NCBI GenBank assembly: GCA_015494065.1
Contig: WGCA01000001.1
Location: forward strand, 1 to 38,834
From: Thermodesulfobacteriaceae bacterium
GTDB lineage: Bacteria; Desulfobacterota; Thermodesulfobacteria; Thermodesulfobacteriales; Thermodesulfatatoraceae
Length of the DNA: 38,834 nucleotides
Direction: 5' to 3'
Positions 1 through 8,693 of the stretch are shown here, one piece after another; the first letter of the stretch is position 1; every line of letters begins with the position of its first letter. The position numbers and the translations under genes were made by a program. The notes beneath the pieces were generated by a model. It made no database searches and was not told the DNA's origin. It saw nothing but the letters and a program-made list of their open reading frames with translations.

Positions 1-130
1 CCTCTTGCTCCCCGGGCTTTGGCAGTTCTTGAAGTACTTGGAACCCCTTCGCTTTAAGAAAGCGGCTTACTAAAAAGGTATCACCCCGCCGGGAGAGTAG
101 CAGGACGATTGTGTGACGATTGGGGCTCAT
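1..130 (-). CDS. Start of a receiver-like protein (partial)
   Basis: An ATG on the minus strand at 130-128 opens a frame that continues without a stop to the window edge (43 codons). It starts one base after the stop of the KaiC-like gene, so the two are probably co-transcribed. The visible residues begin MSPNRHTIVLLL and continue SRRGDTFLVSRFLKAKGFQVL. This has the rhythm of the first strand and helix of a response-regulator receiver domain, but without the usual acidic pair after strand 1. Receiver or kinase partners are common next to KaiC-like ATPases, so a signalling role is an inference. Only the N-terminus is visible and the family is not established. Confidence 0.5.
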   Translation of the reverse strand, partial: MSPNRHTIVLLLSRRGDTFLVSRFLKAKGFQVLQELPKPGEQE

Positions 131-131
131 T

Positions 132-1572
132 TTATTCCACCTGAGGGATACCCGACAAAACTCCCTTAAGATGTGTGAGCGGAGCGCCAACTCTGAGGCC
201 CCGGGAAGAAATCTCAAACTCCCTCAGTTCCGGTTGGCAAAAACCAAATCTTTTCTTAAGACAATTAATCACTTTGATAATTTTACCCCGACATTCCGCA
301 TAACGCAGCAAAATGATATTATCTGCCAGATTGCTAATACCGATTTCGCTTATTTTTAGAGAGCCGATAAGATTTTCAATTTCATTGATGACAAAAGTAG
401 TGACTCCTTTGGAAGTAAGATAAGCTATCAGATTATAAAAATGGGATCTGAGGTTACTAAATTCCTCCATGGCCAACATGTAGCCTCGCATACTATCAAT
501 TAACGACCGCCCTTACCCCTTTTTCTACGTGGTGACGAACCATTTCTAAAAATTCATCGGGATAAAGCTCAAGCGGGTTTATCCTCTCAAAGAGCAAACC
601 ATTTTCTAAAGCTTGAGCCAGGGGAATATTGAGCTTCTCACACCTAGCAAGCATCATTTCCAGATATTCTTCAAAGGCATAATAAACGCTGGAAATTCCT
701 TCCTTCACCAGCTGGATAATAAGCTGGGCCGCTATGGTGGATTTTCCCAAACCGGATGGGCCGGTAATAAGGGTTACGGTGCCCGCCTCTATGCCACCTC
801 CCAGCATCTCGTCAAGCTCTTTTATGCCACTGCTAAAGACGCGCCGATCTTTAAGGGTATGGACCGGCTTCTCGATGAGGTGAGGAAAGACCTTGATTCC
901 GGAAGAAGTTATCCGGAAAGAGTGTTCTCCCAAAAGGACGTCAGAGCCTCTGAATTTTAATATCTCTAGGTTTCTAGAGCTTGTGAAATGGGCCTTGGAT
1001 GGCCTTAAACGGAGGCGTACGATGCCATCCACCGCCATTGAGATGGAAACCAGACTTTTTATTTCCTGAGCGTCTGCCAGAAAAAGGGTGGTGCAATTGT
1101 TTGCCAGCAAAAACTTAATGAAGGCGATCAGACGACGCCGGAAAGCATATTCGTTGGCGGAAAGGTCATGAAATACGGTGACCGAATCCAATACTAAACG
1201 GTCCGGCCTTTCTTCCTCTACCGCTTGGTATAATTTTTGCCAAAAAGATTCTTCTTCCACCTCCGCCGGATAAAAGACCTCATAATCACCGACGTGATTT
1301 AGCTCTGAAGGTTGAGGCGAAAAATCTCGGATCTTGAGGGAACTAAGGTCCCAGCCGAAACCAGAGACATTTTTGCGTAGCTGAGCCGCACTTTCGGCCA
1401 GGGTGACATAAAGTCCCTTCTCGTCCTTTTTTATTCCGTCAAGTAACCATTGCAAGGCCAAAATGGTCTTCCCCGTGCCCACGTCTCCTACAATGAGATA
1501 GGAAGAACCGCGGAAAAAACCTCCTTTTAAGATAAGATCTAACCCGGCAACCCCCGTGGGAACTCTTTCCAT
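132..1572 (-). pseudogene. KaiC-like tandem RecA/ATPase protein, frameshifted
   Basis: Two adjacent frames together encode one KaiC-family protein of about 480 residues, the usual length for two-domain members. The first frame (1572-496) starts MERVPTGVAGLD and has a P-loop GDVGTGKT at residues 29-36 and a second-domain P-loop GPSGLGKS near residue 270. It stops right after VEKGVRAVVN. The next frame resumes with IDSMRGYMLAMEEF and runs through the conserved C-terminal part, ending LSGIPQVE. Deleting one A from the TTAATTG run at about 498-502 restores a continuous reading with VVIDS at the Walker B position. KaiC-family proteins are ATPases that signal through partner proteins. The start is supported by AAAGGAG about 9 bases upstream. 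The sequence beyond the break is well conserved, so the lesion is recent, a sequencing error, or recoded. Confidence 0.8.
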
Positions 1573-1807
1573 AAAGCCTTTGCTCCTTTCAAAAAATAAA
1601 CTGCTTCGCCCCTTTTTTATGATTCGGAGTCAAAAATATCTAAAATTTTTCTAAACTTGTATTAAACCTACAGGAATAGAAGAATCATGACAAGAAATTT
1701 TTTAAAGACTTCTAGTGATCTCTTTGGCTCTTTACCGTTTTTAGGCGTTCTTAACCCTTTTTCCCTTTTGCCGATAAAGAAAGAAAAATAAAAAGGGGAG
1801 GGTAGAG

Positions 1808-2545
1808 ATGGAAAAGAGGTTTAGCGGGAGGGTTGCGGGTGTTTTGGTTTTGGTCCTCTGGGCCGCTGGCCTGGTCTACGCCGGGGTCTGTCAGTCTATC
1901 TCCAAGGAAAAGGCCGAAGAAATAGCCCGTTACATTGCCGACGTCATCGTAGCGGGGAGAGGGATTGTCGCAGAACACCAGGATCTCATTAATGACCCGA
2001 AAAAAGGAGAAAAGGGCTTCACCCCTGAATACGTAGAAAGACTTATCCGGGAGCGTTTCCGCCAGATGACCGGCAAGGACATCTCCGAACTTGACCCGGA
2101 GGCCCGGGCGGTGGTGGAGCAAGTGATTGCCGCCGCCAAAATGAGCGTGCAGATGAACCAGAAGCGTATCAATCAACCGGGTAAAGGTTTCAAAGGTTAT
2201 ATCCCAGCGGTCTTCGGCCGGGAGACCGGCCAAATCCTTAAGGCCCGCTGTAATATTCAGATCAAGCAGACCACCTTTAAATACCGTAACGCTTATAACC
2301 AGCCGGACCCTTTTGAACGGCAGGTGCTCAAGAAATTCGAAGACCCTAACTGGCCCAAAGGGAAAGGTTACGGGGCCTTTGTCAACGGCAAATACCGTTA
2401 TATGCGCCCCATCTACATCAAAAAGGCCTGCCTCAAGTGCCACGGGGAACCCAAAGGGGCCCGGGACATCGCAGGCCGGATCAAGGAAGGCTACAAGGAA
2501 GGTGAACTGCGCGGGGCCATCAGCGTGAGTTTTCCAGTCAAGTAG
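1808..2545 (+). CDS. Periplasmic haem-c sensor-like protein (Tll0287/DUF3365 type)
   Basis: This 245-residue protein has an N-terminal signal peptide (hydrophobic stretch about residues 10-25, ending near VYAG) and one c-type haem motif, CLKCH, at residues 208-212 close to the C-terminus. The arrangement of a helical domain followed by ACLKCHGEPKG and a final strand ending AISVSFPVK is typical of the Tll0287-like (DUF3365) domain, a haem-binding module found alone or as the sensor part of kinases and chemoreceptors. A GGGGAG ribosome site lies just before the ATG. The stop is 7 bases before a chemoreceptor gene, so I infer that it supplies haem-based redox or gas sensing to that receptor from the periplasm. 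The ligand is unknown. Confidence 0.8.
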   Translation: MEKRFSGRVAGVLVLVLWAAGLVYAGVCQSISKEKAEEIARYIADVIVAGRGIVAEHQDLINDPKKGEKGFTPEYVERLIRERFRQMTGKDISELDPEARAVVEQVIAAAKMSVQMNQKRINQPGKGFKGYIPAVFGRETGQILKARCNIQIKQTTFKYRNAYNQPDPFERQVLKKFEDPNWPKGKGYGAFVNGKYRYMRPIYIKKACLKCHGEPKGARDIAGRIKEGYKEGELRGAISVSFPVK

Positions 2546-2552
2546 GGGGTGA

Positions 2553-4352
2553 ATGATGTGGGCGAGGCTTTCTCTACGTCACAAATTGATCTTGCCAGTC
2601 GTTTGCCTGCTCTTTCTCTCTTCGGTTCTCACTTCTGGCTGGCTTTATCTGAGTATCAAAAAAGAAGGCCAGAAAGAAATTTTGAGCCAGCTGGAGATGT
2701 TTAAGAGGCGTCTCTATCAGGAAACCGAAAGCTTCAAGGGCCTTGGCCAATTTATTCTTGGTAATTTAGCCAGCAACACCGACCTTCAGTTCGGGGTGGC
2801 GCTAAAAGACCCAGGGATCCTGGCCAACCTGACAGCGCCCCTCCTTAAGACTTTAAAGGAACAAAGGCTCCTTAAGGGAGAACTCGTCTTTTTTGATGAA
2901 AAAGGAAACGTCTTTTATGCCACCGGCCAGGAATACCAACACCTTAAATGGCAGACCGGAGATAAAGATTTCACCCCGATCCTCATAGGGAAGAAGCTCG
3001 TCTTCCTGCTGACCAAACCGGTGGAATATAACGGGGAGAAGGCCGGCTACGTGGCCCTGCTGTCTAAACCAGAAGATCTTTTTGCCAAAATCAAAAAGGA
3101 AGCCCCAAACCTTGAACTAGCCTGGGTGGCGAAAGACGGGGGGCGTATTCTCCTGGGAGGTACACCTGGGACAGAAACCTTCCAGACCATGGTCCAGGAC
3201 TTAAAAGATTGGTCCGCCCAAATTATGCAAAGGGGCGCCTATCTCGTGGCCTTAAGCCCTCTTAACGAAAAGGCGGCCTATCTCGTGGCCTACGACCAGA
3301 AACCCAAGCTGACCGCCTTAAACCGGACTATTTTAAAACTAGTAAGTATCCTGCTCGTGACCTCGCTGGTCACCGTGGCCGTCCTGGTCTTGATTTCCTG
3401 GAAGATCTCCCAGCACATCCTGGGGGTGGTAAACGGCATCACCGCGGTTAGCCAAACCCTTGATCTTACACAATCCCTAAAGATAGAGACCCAGGATGAG
3501 ATAGGCAAATTGATAAAGGCCTTTAACCAATTGGTGGAACGAATCAAGGAACTTATAAACCACAGCAAAGAAGAGACCAATTTAATCAAAGCCACCGCGG
3601 CGGAGCTTGAGGGCGCAGGCCACGAACTCGATACGACTTCTCAGACCTTGAAAGAAAAGAGCAAGACCATCGCCGAGACCAGCAAGACCATCTCAACCCA
3701 GGTACAGGATGTTTACCGGATGATTGCAGAGATGGAGAAGGCCATCACGGAAATTTCGGCCCATACCAGCAAGGCCGCCGAGGTTTCCCACCACGCCCAG
3801 GAAAAGGTAAGTCACGTGCAGGACATCATCCATGAGCTTGGGGCGGCTTCCCGGGAAATCGGGGAAGTGCTTAAGTTTATCAGCCATATTGCGGAACAGA
3901 CCAATCTTTTGGCCTTAAACGCCACCATTGAGGCGGCCCGGGCCGGCGAGGCGGGCAAGGGTTTTGCCGTGGTGGCCGGAGAGGTAAAGGACCTGGCCCG
4001 TCAGACCGCAGAAGCCACCGAGGATATCACCAAAAAGGTTCACGGGATCCAGGAGGCCATAAACAAGGTGGTCTCTTCCATGGAAGAAACCACCAATATT
4101 ATTGGCGAGATTAACGACGCTTCCAGTACCATCGCGGCGGCGGTTGAGGAACAGACGATTACGGTCAGCGGGATCAACCAGAGCATGGGGCAGGTGGCTG
4201 AAAAAACCCAGGAGTTTGACGTGACGGTACCGGACCTTGAGGCTTCCATCAGGCAGGTCTCCAAAAACGTGGAGAAATTGCGGGAAGACAGCCGCAAATT
4301 AAAGGCCTGTTCACAAAAGATCGAAGCATTGGTGAGCCATTTCCGTACCTAA
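2553..4352 (+). CDS. Methyl-accepting chemotaxis protein
   Basis: This 599-residue receptor has one membrane helix at about residues 11-30, a periplasmic sensing region of about 230 residues resembling Cache-type domains, a second helix at about 265-288, then a HAMP linker and a long coiled-coil signalling domain. The hairpin tip is unmistakable: [20 protein letters not shown] followed by [17 protein letters not shown]. That segment docks CheA and CheW in all chemoreceptors. The ribosome site GGGGGTGA precedes tandem ATG codons. The haem-c protein directly upstream probably shares its transcript. The stop codon overlaps the stop of the convergent gamma-glutamyltransferase gene by three bases. 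No C-terminal pentapeptide tether for CheR or CheB is evident (the end is VSHFRT). Confidence 0.93.
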   Translation: MMWARLSLRHKLILPVVCLLFLSSVLTSGWLYLSIKKEGQKEILSQLEMFKRRLYQETESFKGLGQFILGNLASNTDLQFGVALKDPGILANLTAPLLKTLKEQRLLKGELVFFDEKGNVFYATGQEYQHLKWQTGDKDFTPILIGKKLVFLLTKPVEYNGEKAGYVALLSKPEDLFAKIKKEAPNLELAWVAKDGGRILLGGTPGTETFQTMVQDLKDWSAQIMQRGAYLVALSPLNEKAAYLVAYDQKPKLTALNRTILKLVSILLVTSLVTVAVLVLISWKISQHILGVVNGITAVSQTLDLTQSLKIETQDEIGKLIKAFNQLVERIKELINHSKEETNLIKATAAELEGAGHELDTTSQTLKEKSKTIAETSKTISTQVQDVYRMIAEMEKAITEISAHTSKAAEVSHHAQEKVSHVQDIIHELGAASREIGEVLKFISHIAEQTNLLALNATIEAARAGEAGKGFAVVAGEVKDLARQTAEATEDITKKVHGIQEAINKVVSSMEETTNIIGEINDASSTIAAAVEEQTITVSGINQSMGQVAEKTQEFDVTVPDLEASIRQVSKNVEKLREDSRKLKACSQKIEALVSHFRT

Positions 4353-5818
4353 ACGACTTTGAAGGTGCCGGCCCGACGCTCGTCGCCGGCGCCTTCAAAA
4401 TAATCATCTACCAGGTGTACCCCTCCAAAGTAGAGGTCTTTTACCGGCCAGAAATTTACGGGGTAGGGAAACTGGCTAAAAATTTCTTGGTCAACACCTG
4501 GTTCCACCTGGAGGGTTTGGCCGTCAAAATGAAGCCTTGGAGCGGAAACCGCCTCCTGCGGCGGGAGAAAGAAATAAGCCTGGTTTATCAAGACCTGGAA
4601 AATAGCGGACCTGATCCTCTTACTGCCTCCGCTCCCCAGGGCTACCCGGCGCCCGTTTATGAAGGCGATACTTGGCGCCATCATGGAAGAAACCCTTTTG
4701 CCCGGAGGGTCCGCAAAAAAACCACGGGGATGAAGGTCGTCTTCCCCCATAATATTGTTTAAGACGATTCCCGTCCCCGGGGCCAAAAAGCCCGAGGCCT
4801 CTCCAAAGGTCATGGTAAGGGCGGCTAGGTTGCCTTCCTTGTCCACGGTGCTTATGTGCGTGGTCCCCCGGCTGGCTAAGGGTCTATCAAGGAGTTCAAG
4901 GACCCGGAAGGGGTCCTCCCTCACGATTTTTTCTCTCAAATCATGGACTCGGACCAAGGTCTCCGCCAGGGCCAAGAGGTGAGGCGGAGAAAGAAAGGGC
5001 CCTCCCTCAAAAAGGTCTTCGAAGAGTTTGAGGGAAAGACAGACCATAGGACCCCCGAAGGAAGGGGGTGGGTTGGTAAAGATTTGCCCCCCTTTGAAGG
5101 CAAAATGGAGGGGAGCGCGTTTATAGACTTGATACGAAGAAAGGTCTTCCTTGGTAAGGAGGCCTCCTCCTTCCCGCATTAGACGGGCCAGGCTTTCCGC
5201 TATGGAGCCCTCGTAAAAATCTCTAAGGCTTTCGGGGAGGGCCTCCAAAAAATCAGCCAAAGCCGGATTCCTGAGGCGAGTACCTTCTCTGGGCGGAGCC
5301 CCTTCGGGACAAAAGATGGCCTTAATTTCGTCGTTTAGCGTGAAAATGGGGGCCAACAGCTTGAAGCAGTAGGCCTGAAAGGCGTCCACCACAAAGCCGT
5401 GGCGGGCAAACCTGACGGCCGGGGCCACTACTTCTTTAAGGGGAAGGCGGCCGTTTTCCCGGTGCAATAGGATAAGGCCTTTTAAAGTACCAGGCACCGC
5501 CACCGAGGCCAGGCCCACGTGAAAGTCCTGAGAAGAACCAGGAAATTTCACGGTCACCGTGCGAAAATCAAGTTTAGCCGGACGCCCTGTAAGCCCCTTA
5601 CCCGGAGTATCTACAAAGAAATCATAGACCAGGGGCTTGCCTCGGGCGGGAAATATCGTGGCAAAACCCCCACCGCCAAGACTGGTGAGCGCCGCTTCAC
5701 ACACGCCGGCGGCCAAGGCCGCGGCACAGAGGGCGTCAAAGGCGTTGCCTCCGGCTTCAAAGATTTCAACCGCCGCTTGGGCCGTATAGGTGTTGCCACA
5801 GGCCACGGCTCCTTTCAC
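4349..5818 (-). CDS. ggt: Gamma-glutamyltransferase, no signal peptide
   Basis: The protein belongs to the gamma-glutamyltransferase family of N-terminal nucleophile hydrolases, which cleave themselves and then transfer or hydrolyse gamma-glutamyl groups. The self-cleavage and catalytic site is [15 protein letters not shown], with the nucleophile Thr at about residue 319. Downstream [15 protein letters not shown] and [11 protein letters not shown] match conserved small-subunit segments. At 489 residues it is shorter than the usual 550-580, and it begins with [18 protein letters not shown] and no signal peptide. Most bacterial homologues are periplasmic, so this one is probably cytoplasmic. 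I chose the GTG at 5818, which overlaps the upstream stop as GTGA and has GAGGGG 8 bases before it; a TTG at 5824 is also open. It ends a three-gene overlapping set with a GCS2 ligase and an M20 hydrolase. Confidence 0.9.
   Translation of the reverse strand: MKGAVACGNTYTAQAAVEIFEAGGNAFDALCAAALAAGVCEAALTSLGGGGFATIFPARGKPLVYDFFVDTPGKGLTGRPAKLDFRTVTVKFPGSSQDFHVGLASVAVPGTLKGLILLHRENGRLPLKEVVAPAVRFARHGFVVDAFQAYCFKLLAPIFTLNDEIKAIFCPEGAPPREGTRLRNPALADFLEALPESLRDFYEGSIAESLARLMREGGGLLTKEDLSSYQVYKRAPLHFAFKGGQIFTNPPPSFGGPMVCLSLKLFEDLFEGGPFLSPPHLLALAETLVRVHDLREKIVREDPFRVLELLDRPLASRGTTHISTVDKEGNLAALTMTFGEASGFLAPGTGIVLNNIMGEDDLHPRGFFADPPGKRVSSMMAPSIAFINGRRVALGSGGSKRIRSAIFQVLINQAYFFLPPQEAVSAPRLHFDGQTLQVEPGVDQEIFSQFPYPVNFWPVKDLYFGGVHLVDDYFEGAGDERRAGTFKVV
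4358..4399. terminator. Near-perfect 15-bp inverted repeat at a convergent gene end
   Basis: Arms at 4358-4372 and 4385-4399 pair over 15 bases with a single T/C difference, around a 12-base loop. The repeat lies inside the last 17 codons of ggt and starts 6 bases after the stop of the chemoreceptor gene. There is no T-run on either side, so it is not a standard intrinsic terminator. It is the only structure I see that could stop or stabilise the chemoreceptor transcript. Confidence 0.45.
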
Positions 5819-6873
5819 CGCCAAAACCCCTCAAGCACCTCTTTTATGATGGCGGGAAAGGTAGCGCCCTTTTGGAAATGTGCAAGCATCAAAAACGAAA
5901 CCGGTTTACGTTCGGCAAGGACGGCAAGCCTTCTAAGATAAGTCCAGGTGCCCAATTTTTGCGCCGGGGCCGCAAGGATTTGCCAAAACTCATGGGCCAG
6001 AGAGAGAAAACCCAGCTTACGCAGGGTCTTCGGGTCTATCAAGGAACCTTCAAGGCCATGTCTGGCCGCCTGCCATTTTCCGTAAGCTATGGCTTCGTAT
6101 GGTATACCGGGCGGTGGTTTGCTTTCCGAAAGCCAGAAGGCCAGGGTCTGAATGAGGGCCACGATTACCAGGAGGTCTTCGAAACGACCGGGGACATCAC
6201 ATATCCTCACTTCCACCGTGCCGAATTCGGGCTTAAGCCTGATGTCCCACCAGAGATCACGAAAAGATGAGATAATACCCCGGCTTTTTAAAAAATTGAG
6301 CAGGGTTTCGTATTCCTCCCAAGAACCAAAACTTCGGGGGAGCCCCGCCAGGGGAAGCACTTCAAAGAGTTTGGTACGGTAGGAATGAAAGCCCGTCCTT
6401 TCCCCTTCATAGAAGGGAGAGGAAGTGCTCAGGGCCAACAAGAGGGGGAGATAGGGGCGTAAAAGGTTGTAAACTTTAAGGGCGGTTTCCTGGTCCGGCA
6501 TGCCCACGTGAACGTGCAGTCCCTGGGCGATAAACCGGCGCCCTACCAGTTGCAGTTCTTCAAAAATTTTAAGGTAGCGTTTTTTGCGCCAAACCCGTTG
6601 TTCTTTGGTCAGAGAAAAGGGGTGAAGACTAAGGGGCAAAAGATAAAGTCCTTTTTGCTGGGCCAAGGCGGCCAGTTCTTTAAGCGCGTTCTCGATAAAA
6701 GAGGCCACCTCGTCCAGATTCCGGCAAACCGGGGTCACCAGCTCCAGCATCGATTGATAGGCCTCAGGTTTGACCCAGCACTTAAGCTTTGGGGGCAACG
6801 AGGTCAAAAATGCGGGGCCTTTAGGGGTGAGGGCCAGGTTGTGGGCTTCGATAACTTCAAGCTCAAGTTCCAC
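5815..6873 (-). CDS. Carboxylate-amine ligase, GCS2/YbdK family
   Basis: The protein aligns by eye with YbdK-type members of the GCS2 family, which have weak glutamate-cysteine ligase (gamma-glutamyl bond forming) activity. Landmarks are GLHVHVGMPD at about residue 118, STSSPFYEGERTGFHSYRTK, and LWWDIRLKPEFGTVEVRICD, the last being the most conserved block. The only standard start codon is the GTG at 6873, but this falls inside the family's N-terminal motif (VELELEV). The same frame upstream reads DFKKSAPFTLG, matching the E. coli YbdK N-terminus as I recall it, so translation probably begins earlier at a non-standard codon such as ATA 6909 or CTG 6933. The gene overlaps ggt by 4 bases and follows the M20 gene closely. 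Confidence 0.85.
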   Translation of the reverse strand: MELELEVIEAHNLALTPKGPAFLTSLPPKLKCWVKPEAYQSMLELVTPVCRNLDEVASFIENALKELAALAQQKGLYLLPLSLHPFSLTKEQRVWRKKRYLKIFEELQLVGRRFIAQGLHVHVGMPDQETALKVYNLLRPYLPLLLALSTSSPFYEGERTGFHSYRTKLFEVLPLAGLPRSFGSWEEYETLLNFLKSRGIISSFRDLWWDIRLKPEFGTVEVRICDVPGRFEDLLVIVALIQTLAFWLSESKPPPGIPYEAIAYGKWQAARHGLEGSLIDPKTLRKLGFLSLAHEFWQILAAPAQKLGTWTYLRRLAVLAERKPVSFLMLAHFQKGATFPAIIKEVLEGFWR

Positions 6874-6898
6874 CCCTAAAGTGAAGGGGGCGCTCTTT

Positions 6899-8080
6899 TT
6901 AAAGTCTATTTTTTCGTAAGTGGGTAAGGGCAGTTTTAGCCACCTCAGCTAAAAATTTGGCCCCGATAGGTAAGACGGCTTCGTCAAAATCAAATTTGGG
7001 ACTGTGGGCCGGAACATTTTCCAGCCCTTGCTTTACGGCCCCGAAACGCACGAAACAGCCCGGTACGTGTTTCAAATAAAAGGCAAAATCTTCTCCCCCA
7101 AGGCTTGGGTGCGGTTGCTGCCGCAGGCCCTTTTCCCCCACCACTGCCACCGCGGCTTGTTTGGCTATTTTAGCGGCTTCTGCATCGTTGATCACCGGGG
7201 GATACCCTTCTTTTATCTTTACTTCCAGCCGGGCCCGATAAAGGTGGGCCAGCCCTTGGGCCATACGCTTGATGCTTTTGATGATCCGCTCCCTTACTTT
7301 AGGATCAGTAGACCTAATGGTGCCTTCTAGGACAGCCTCCTCGGCGATCACGTTGTGGGCCGTACCCGCCTGAAAACGCCCCACTGTGATCACCGAAGGG
7401 TGGGCCGGGTTTATCTCCCGAGAAATAATGGTTTGCAGATTCATCACGAGCAAGGCCCCGCAGACCACGGCATCCACCGCCTCGTGCGGCCAGGCCGCGT
7501 GTCCCCCTTTACCGGTGATACGGACTTTAAAGGTATCGGTAAAGGCACAGATCAGCCCTTCGTTTACCGCGATCTCACCCACCCGGAAGTGGCGATCAAT
7601 GTGCCCCCCGAAAATAAAAGAGACCTCTTCCAAAACCCCTTCTTTGATCATGGCTAAGGCCCCGGCCCCCTTTTCTTCCGCCGGCTGGAAAATGAGACGC
7701 ACCCTGCCTGGAGGGGGATGTTTTTTTAAAAGATAGGCGGCTCCGAGCAACATGGCCACGTGGCCGTCGTGTCCGCAGGCATGCATAACCCCCGGGATGC
7801 GGGAAGCAAAAGGAAGCCCCGTCTCTTCGGATAAAGGCAGGGCGTCCATGTCCGCCCGCAAGGCCACGAGGGGGCCATCCTGGCCTAACTCCGCCACCAC
7901 CCCGGTCTTGGCCAACCCTGTTTGATAGGGAAGCCCTAGCTTTTCGAGTTCTTCGGCGATCAGGGCGCTGGTGCGGTACTCCTGATAAGCCAATTCAGGA
8001 TGGGCGTGCAGGCGCCGTCTGATGTCAACTAACCATTGGTAGAATTCCTTTTCCGTCACGAAGTCAAGATTGTACCGCAA
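6899..8080 (-). CDS. M20 family metal-dependent amidohydrolase
   Basis: This 393-residue protein is a member of the M20 amidohydrolases that includes hippurate hydrolase and N-acyl-amino-acid amidohydrolases. The metal-binding and catalytic blocks are visible: RRRLHAHPELAYQEYRT near the N-terminus, VALRADMDALPLSEETGLPF, MHACGHDGHVAMLLGAA, QPAEEKGAGA and, near the C-terminus, LGGEDFAFYLKHVPG. The lid domain is of normal size. There is no signal peptide, so it acts in the cytoplasm. The substrate cannot be read from sequence. It heads a minus-strand set with a GCS2 ligase and a gamma-glutamyltransferase, so an N-acyl or gamma-glutamyl peptide substrate is a reasonable inference. The start is uncertain: the TTG at 8080 and the GTG at 8059 are both open and neither has a clear ribosome site. 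Confidence 0.88.
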   Translation of the reverse strand: MRYNLDFVTEKEFYQWLVDIRRRLHAHPELAYQEYRTSALIAEELEKLGLPYQTGLAKTGVVAELGQDGPLVALRADMDALPLSEETGLPFASRIPGVMHACGHDGHVAMLLGAAYLLKKHPPPGRVRLIFQPAEEKGAGALAMIKEGVLEEVSFIFGGHIDRHFRVGEIAVNEGLICAFTDTFKVRITGKGGHAAWPHEAVDAVVCGALLVMNLQTIISREINPAHPSVITVGRFQAGTAHNVIAEEAVLEGTIRSTDPKVRERIIKSIKRMAQGLAHLYRARLEVKIKEGYPPVINDAEAAKIAKQAAVAVVGEKGLRQQPHPSLGGEDFAFYLKHVPGCFVRFGAVKQGLENVPAHSPKFDFDEAVLPIGAKFLAEVAKTALTHLRKNRL

Positions 8081-8142
8081 TCTAGGGAAAGGGAAAACTT
8101 TTACGGATGGGCAAGGAGTTTTGGGTAGTTGCGTCTTAATAA

Positions 8143-8168
8143 ACCTAAAAATTAAATAATTTTTAGGT
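8143..8168. repeat. AT-rich perfect inverted repeat in a divergent intergenic region
   Basis: Eleven-base arms at 8143-8153 and 8158-8168 form a perfect inverted repeat (ACCTAAAAATT and its complement) around AAAT. It sits in the 250-base gap between the divergent M20 and response-regulator genes. There is no GC-rich stem or T-run pattern for a terminator. It could be an operator for a dimeric regulator or a cruciform; no function is shown. The rest of the gap is AT-rich with no recognisable gene. Confidence 0.4.
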
Positions 8169-8330
8169 CTAAATTTTCAAAGACCTTAAGCACAAAAATT
8201 TGATTTCTATTTGTCCCAGTAAATTCCTCAAAAATATTGATTTAGCCCTCTTTTTTAGGTTTGCTTCCTTCCAGGGAATTTAGTAAGGCCTAACCCAAAT
8301 CGTGTTATATTTTGCGGGAGGGGCTGGTAA

Positions 8331-8693
8331 ATGAAAAAGGTTCTAATTGTAGAGGATGAGGGAAGCGTTCTCGAAATTTTAACAGAATTCTTCGGTTTAC
8401 TGGGTTTTTCTGTTCGAGAGGCCCGGGACGGAGAAGAGGCCCTTTTAGCCCTCCAAGAAGGACCATATACTCTCTTTGTTTTGGATGTTAGACTACCCAA
8501 GATGGACGGTTTCACGCTGGCGGAAAAAATAAGGGAAAAGGAGCCCAAAACTCCGATTATTTTTCTAACCGGACTGATCAATGAAGGGACCCGTGAACGG
8601 GCTCAAAAGATTCCGCACGCTTATTATTTGCGCAAACCTGTCACCTTTGAAGAATTGCAAAAAACTTTAACGACGGTAGGAGTCTTTGGATGA
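8331..8693 (+). CDS. Single-domain response regulator (CheY-like receiver)
   Basis: The 120 residues are one complete receiver domain with all the phosphotransfer residues: acidic E8-D9-E10 after strand 1, phospho-acceptor D52 in FVLDVRLPKMDG, T80 in IFLTG and K102 in YLRKPVT. There is no output domain. GGGAGGGG lies close to the ATG. The stop overlaps the start of the transglycosylase gene as ATGA, so the two are translationally coupled. The lack of CheA or another kinase nearby leaves the signalling partner open. It could tune cell-wall remodelling by protein contact, but this is inferred from the coupling only. Confidence 0.9.
   Translation: MKKVLIVEDEGSVLEILTEFFGLLGFSVREARDGEEALLALQEGPYTLFVLDVRLPKMDGFTLAEKIREKEPKTPIIFLTGLINEGTRERAQKIPHAYYLRKPVTFEELQKTLTTVGVFG

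Noticed and set aside
1751-2443. Long minus-strand frame opposite the haem-c gene
   Set aside because: It lies fully opposite a gene with a signal peptide and CXXCH motif, has a composition typical of a shadow frame and no ribosome site.
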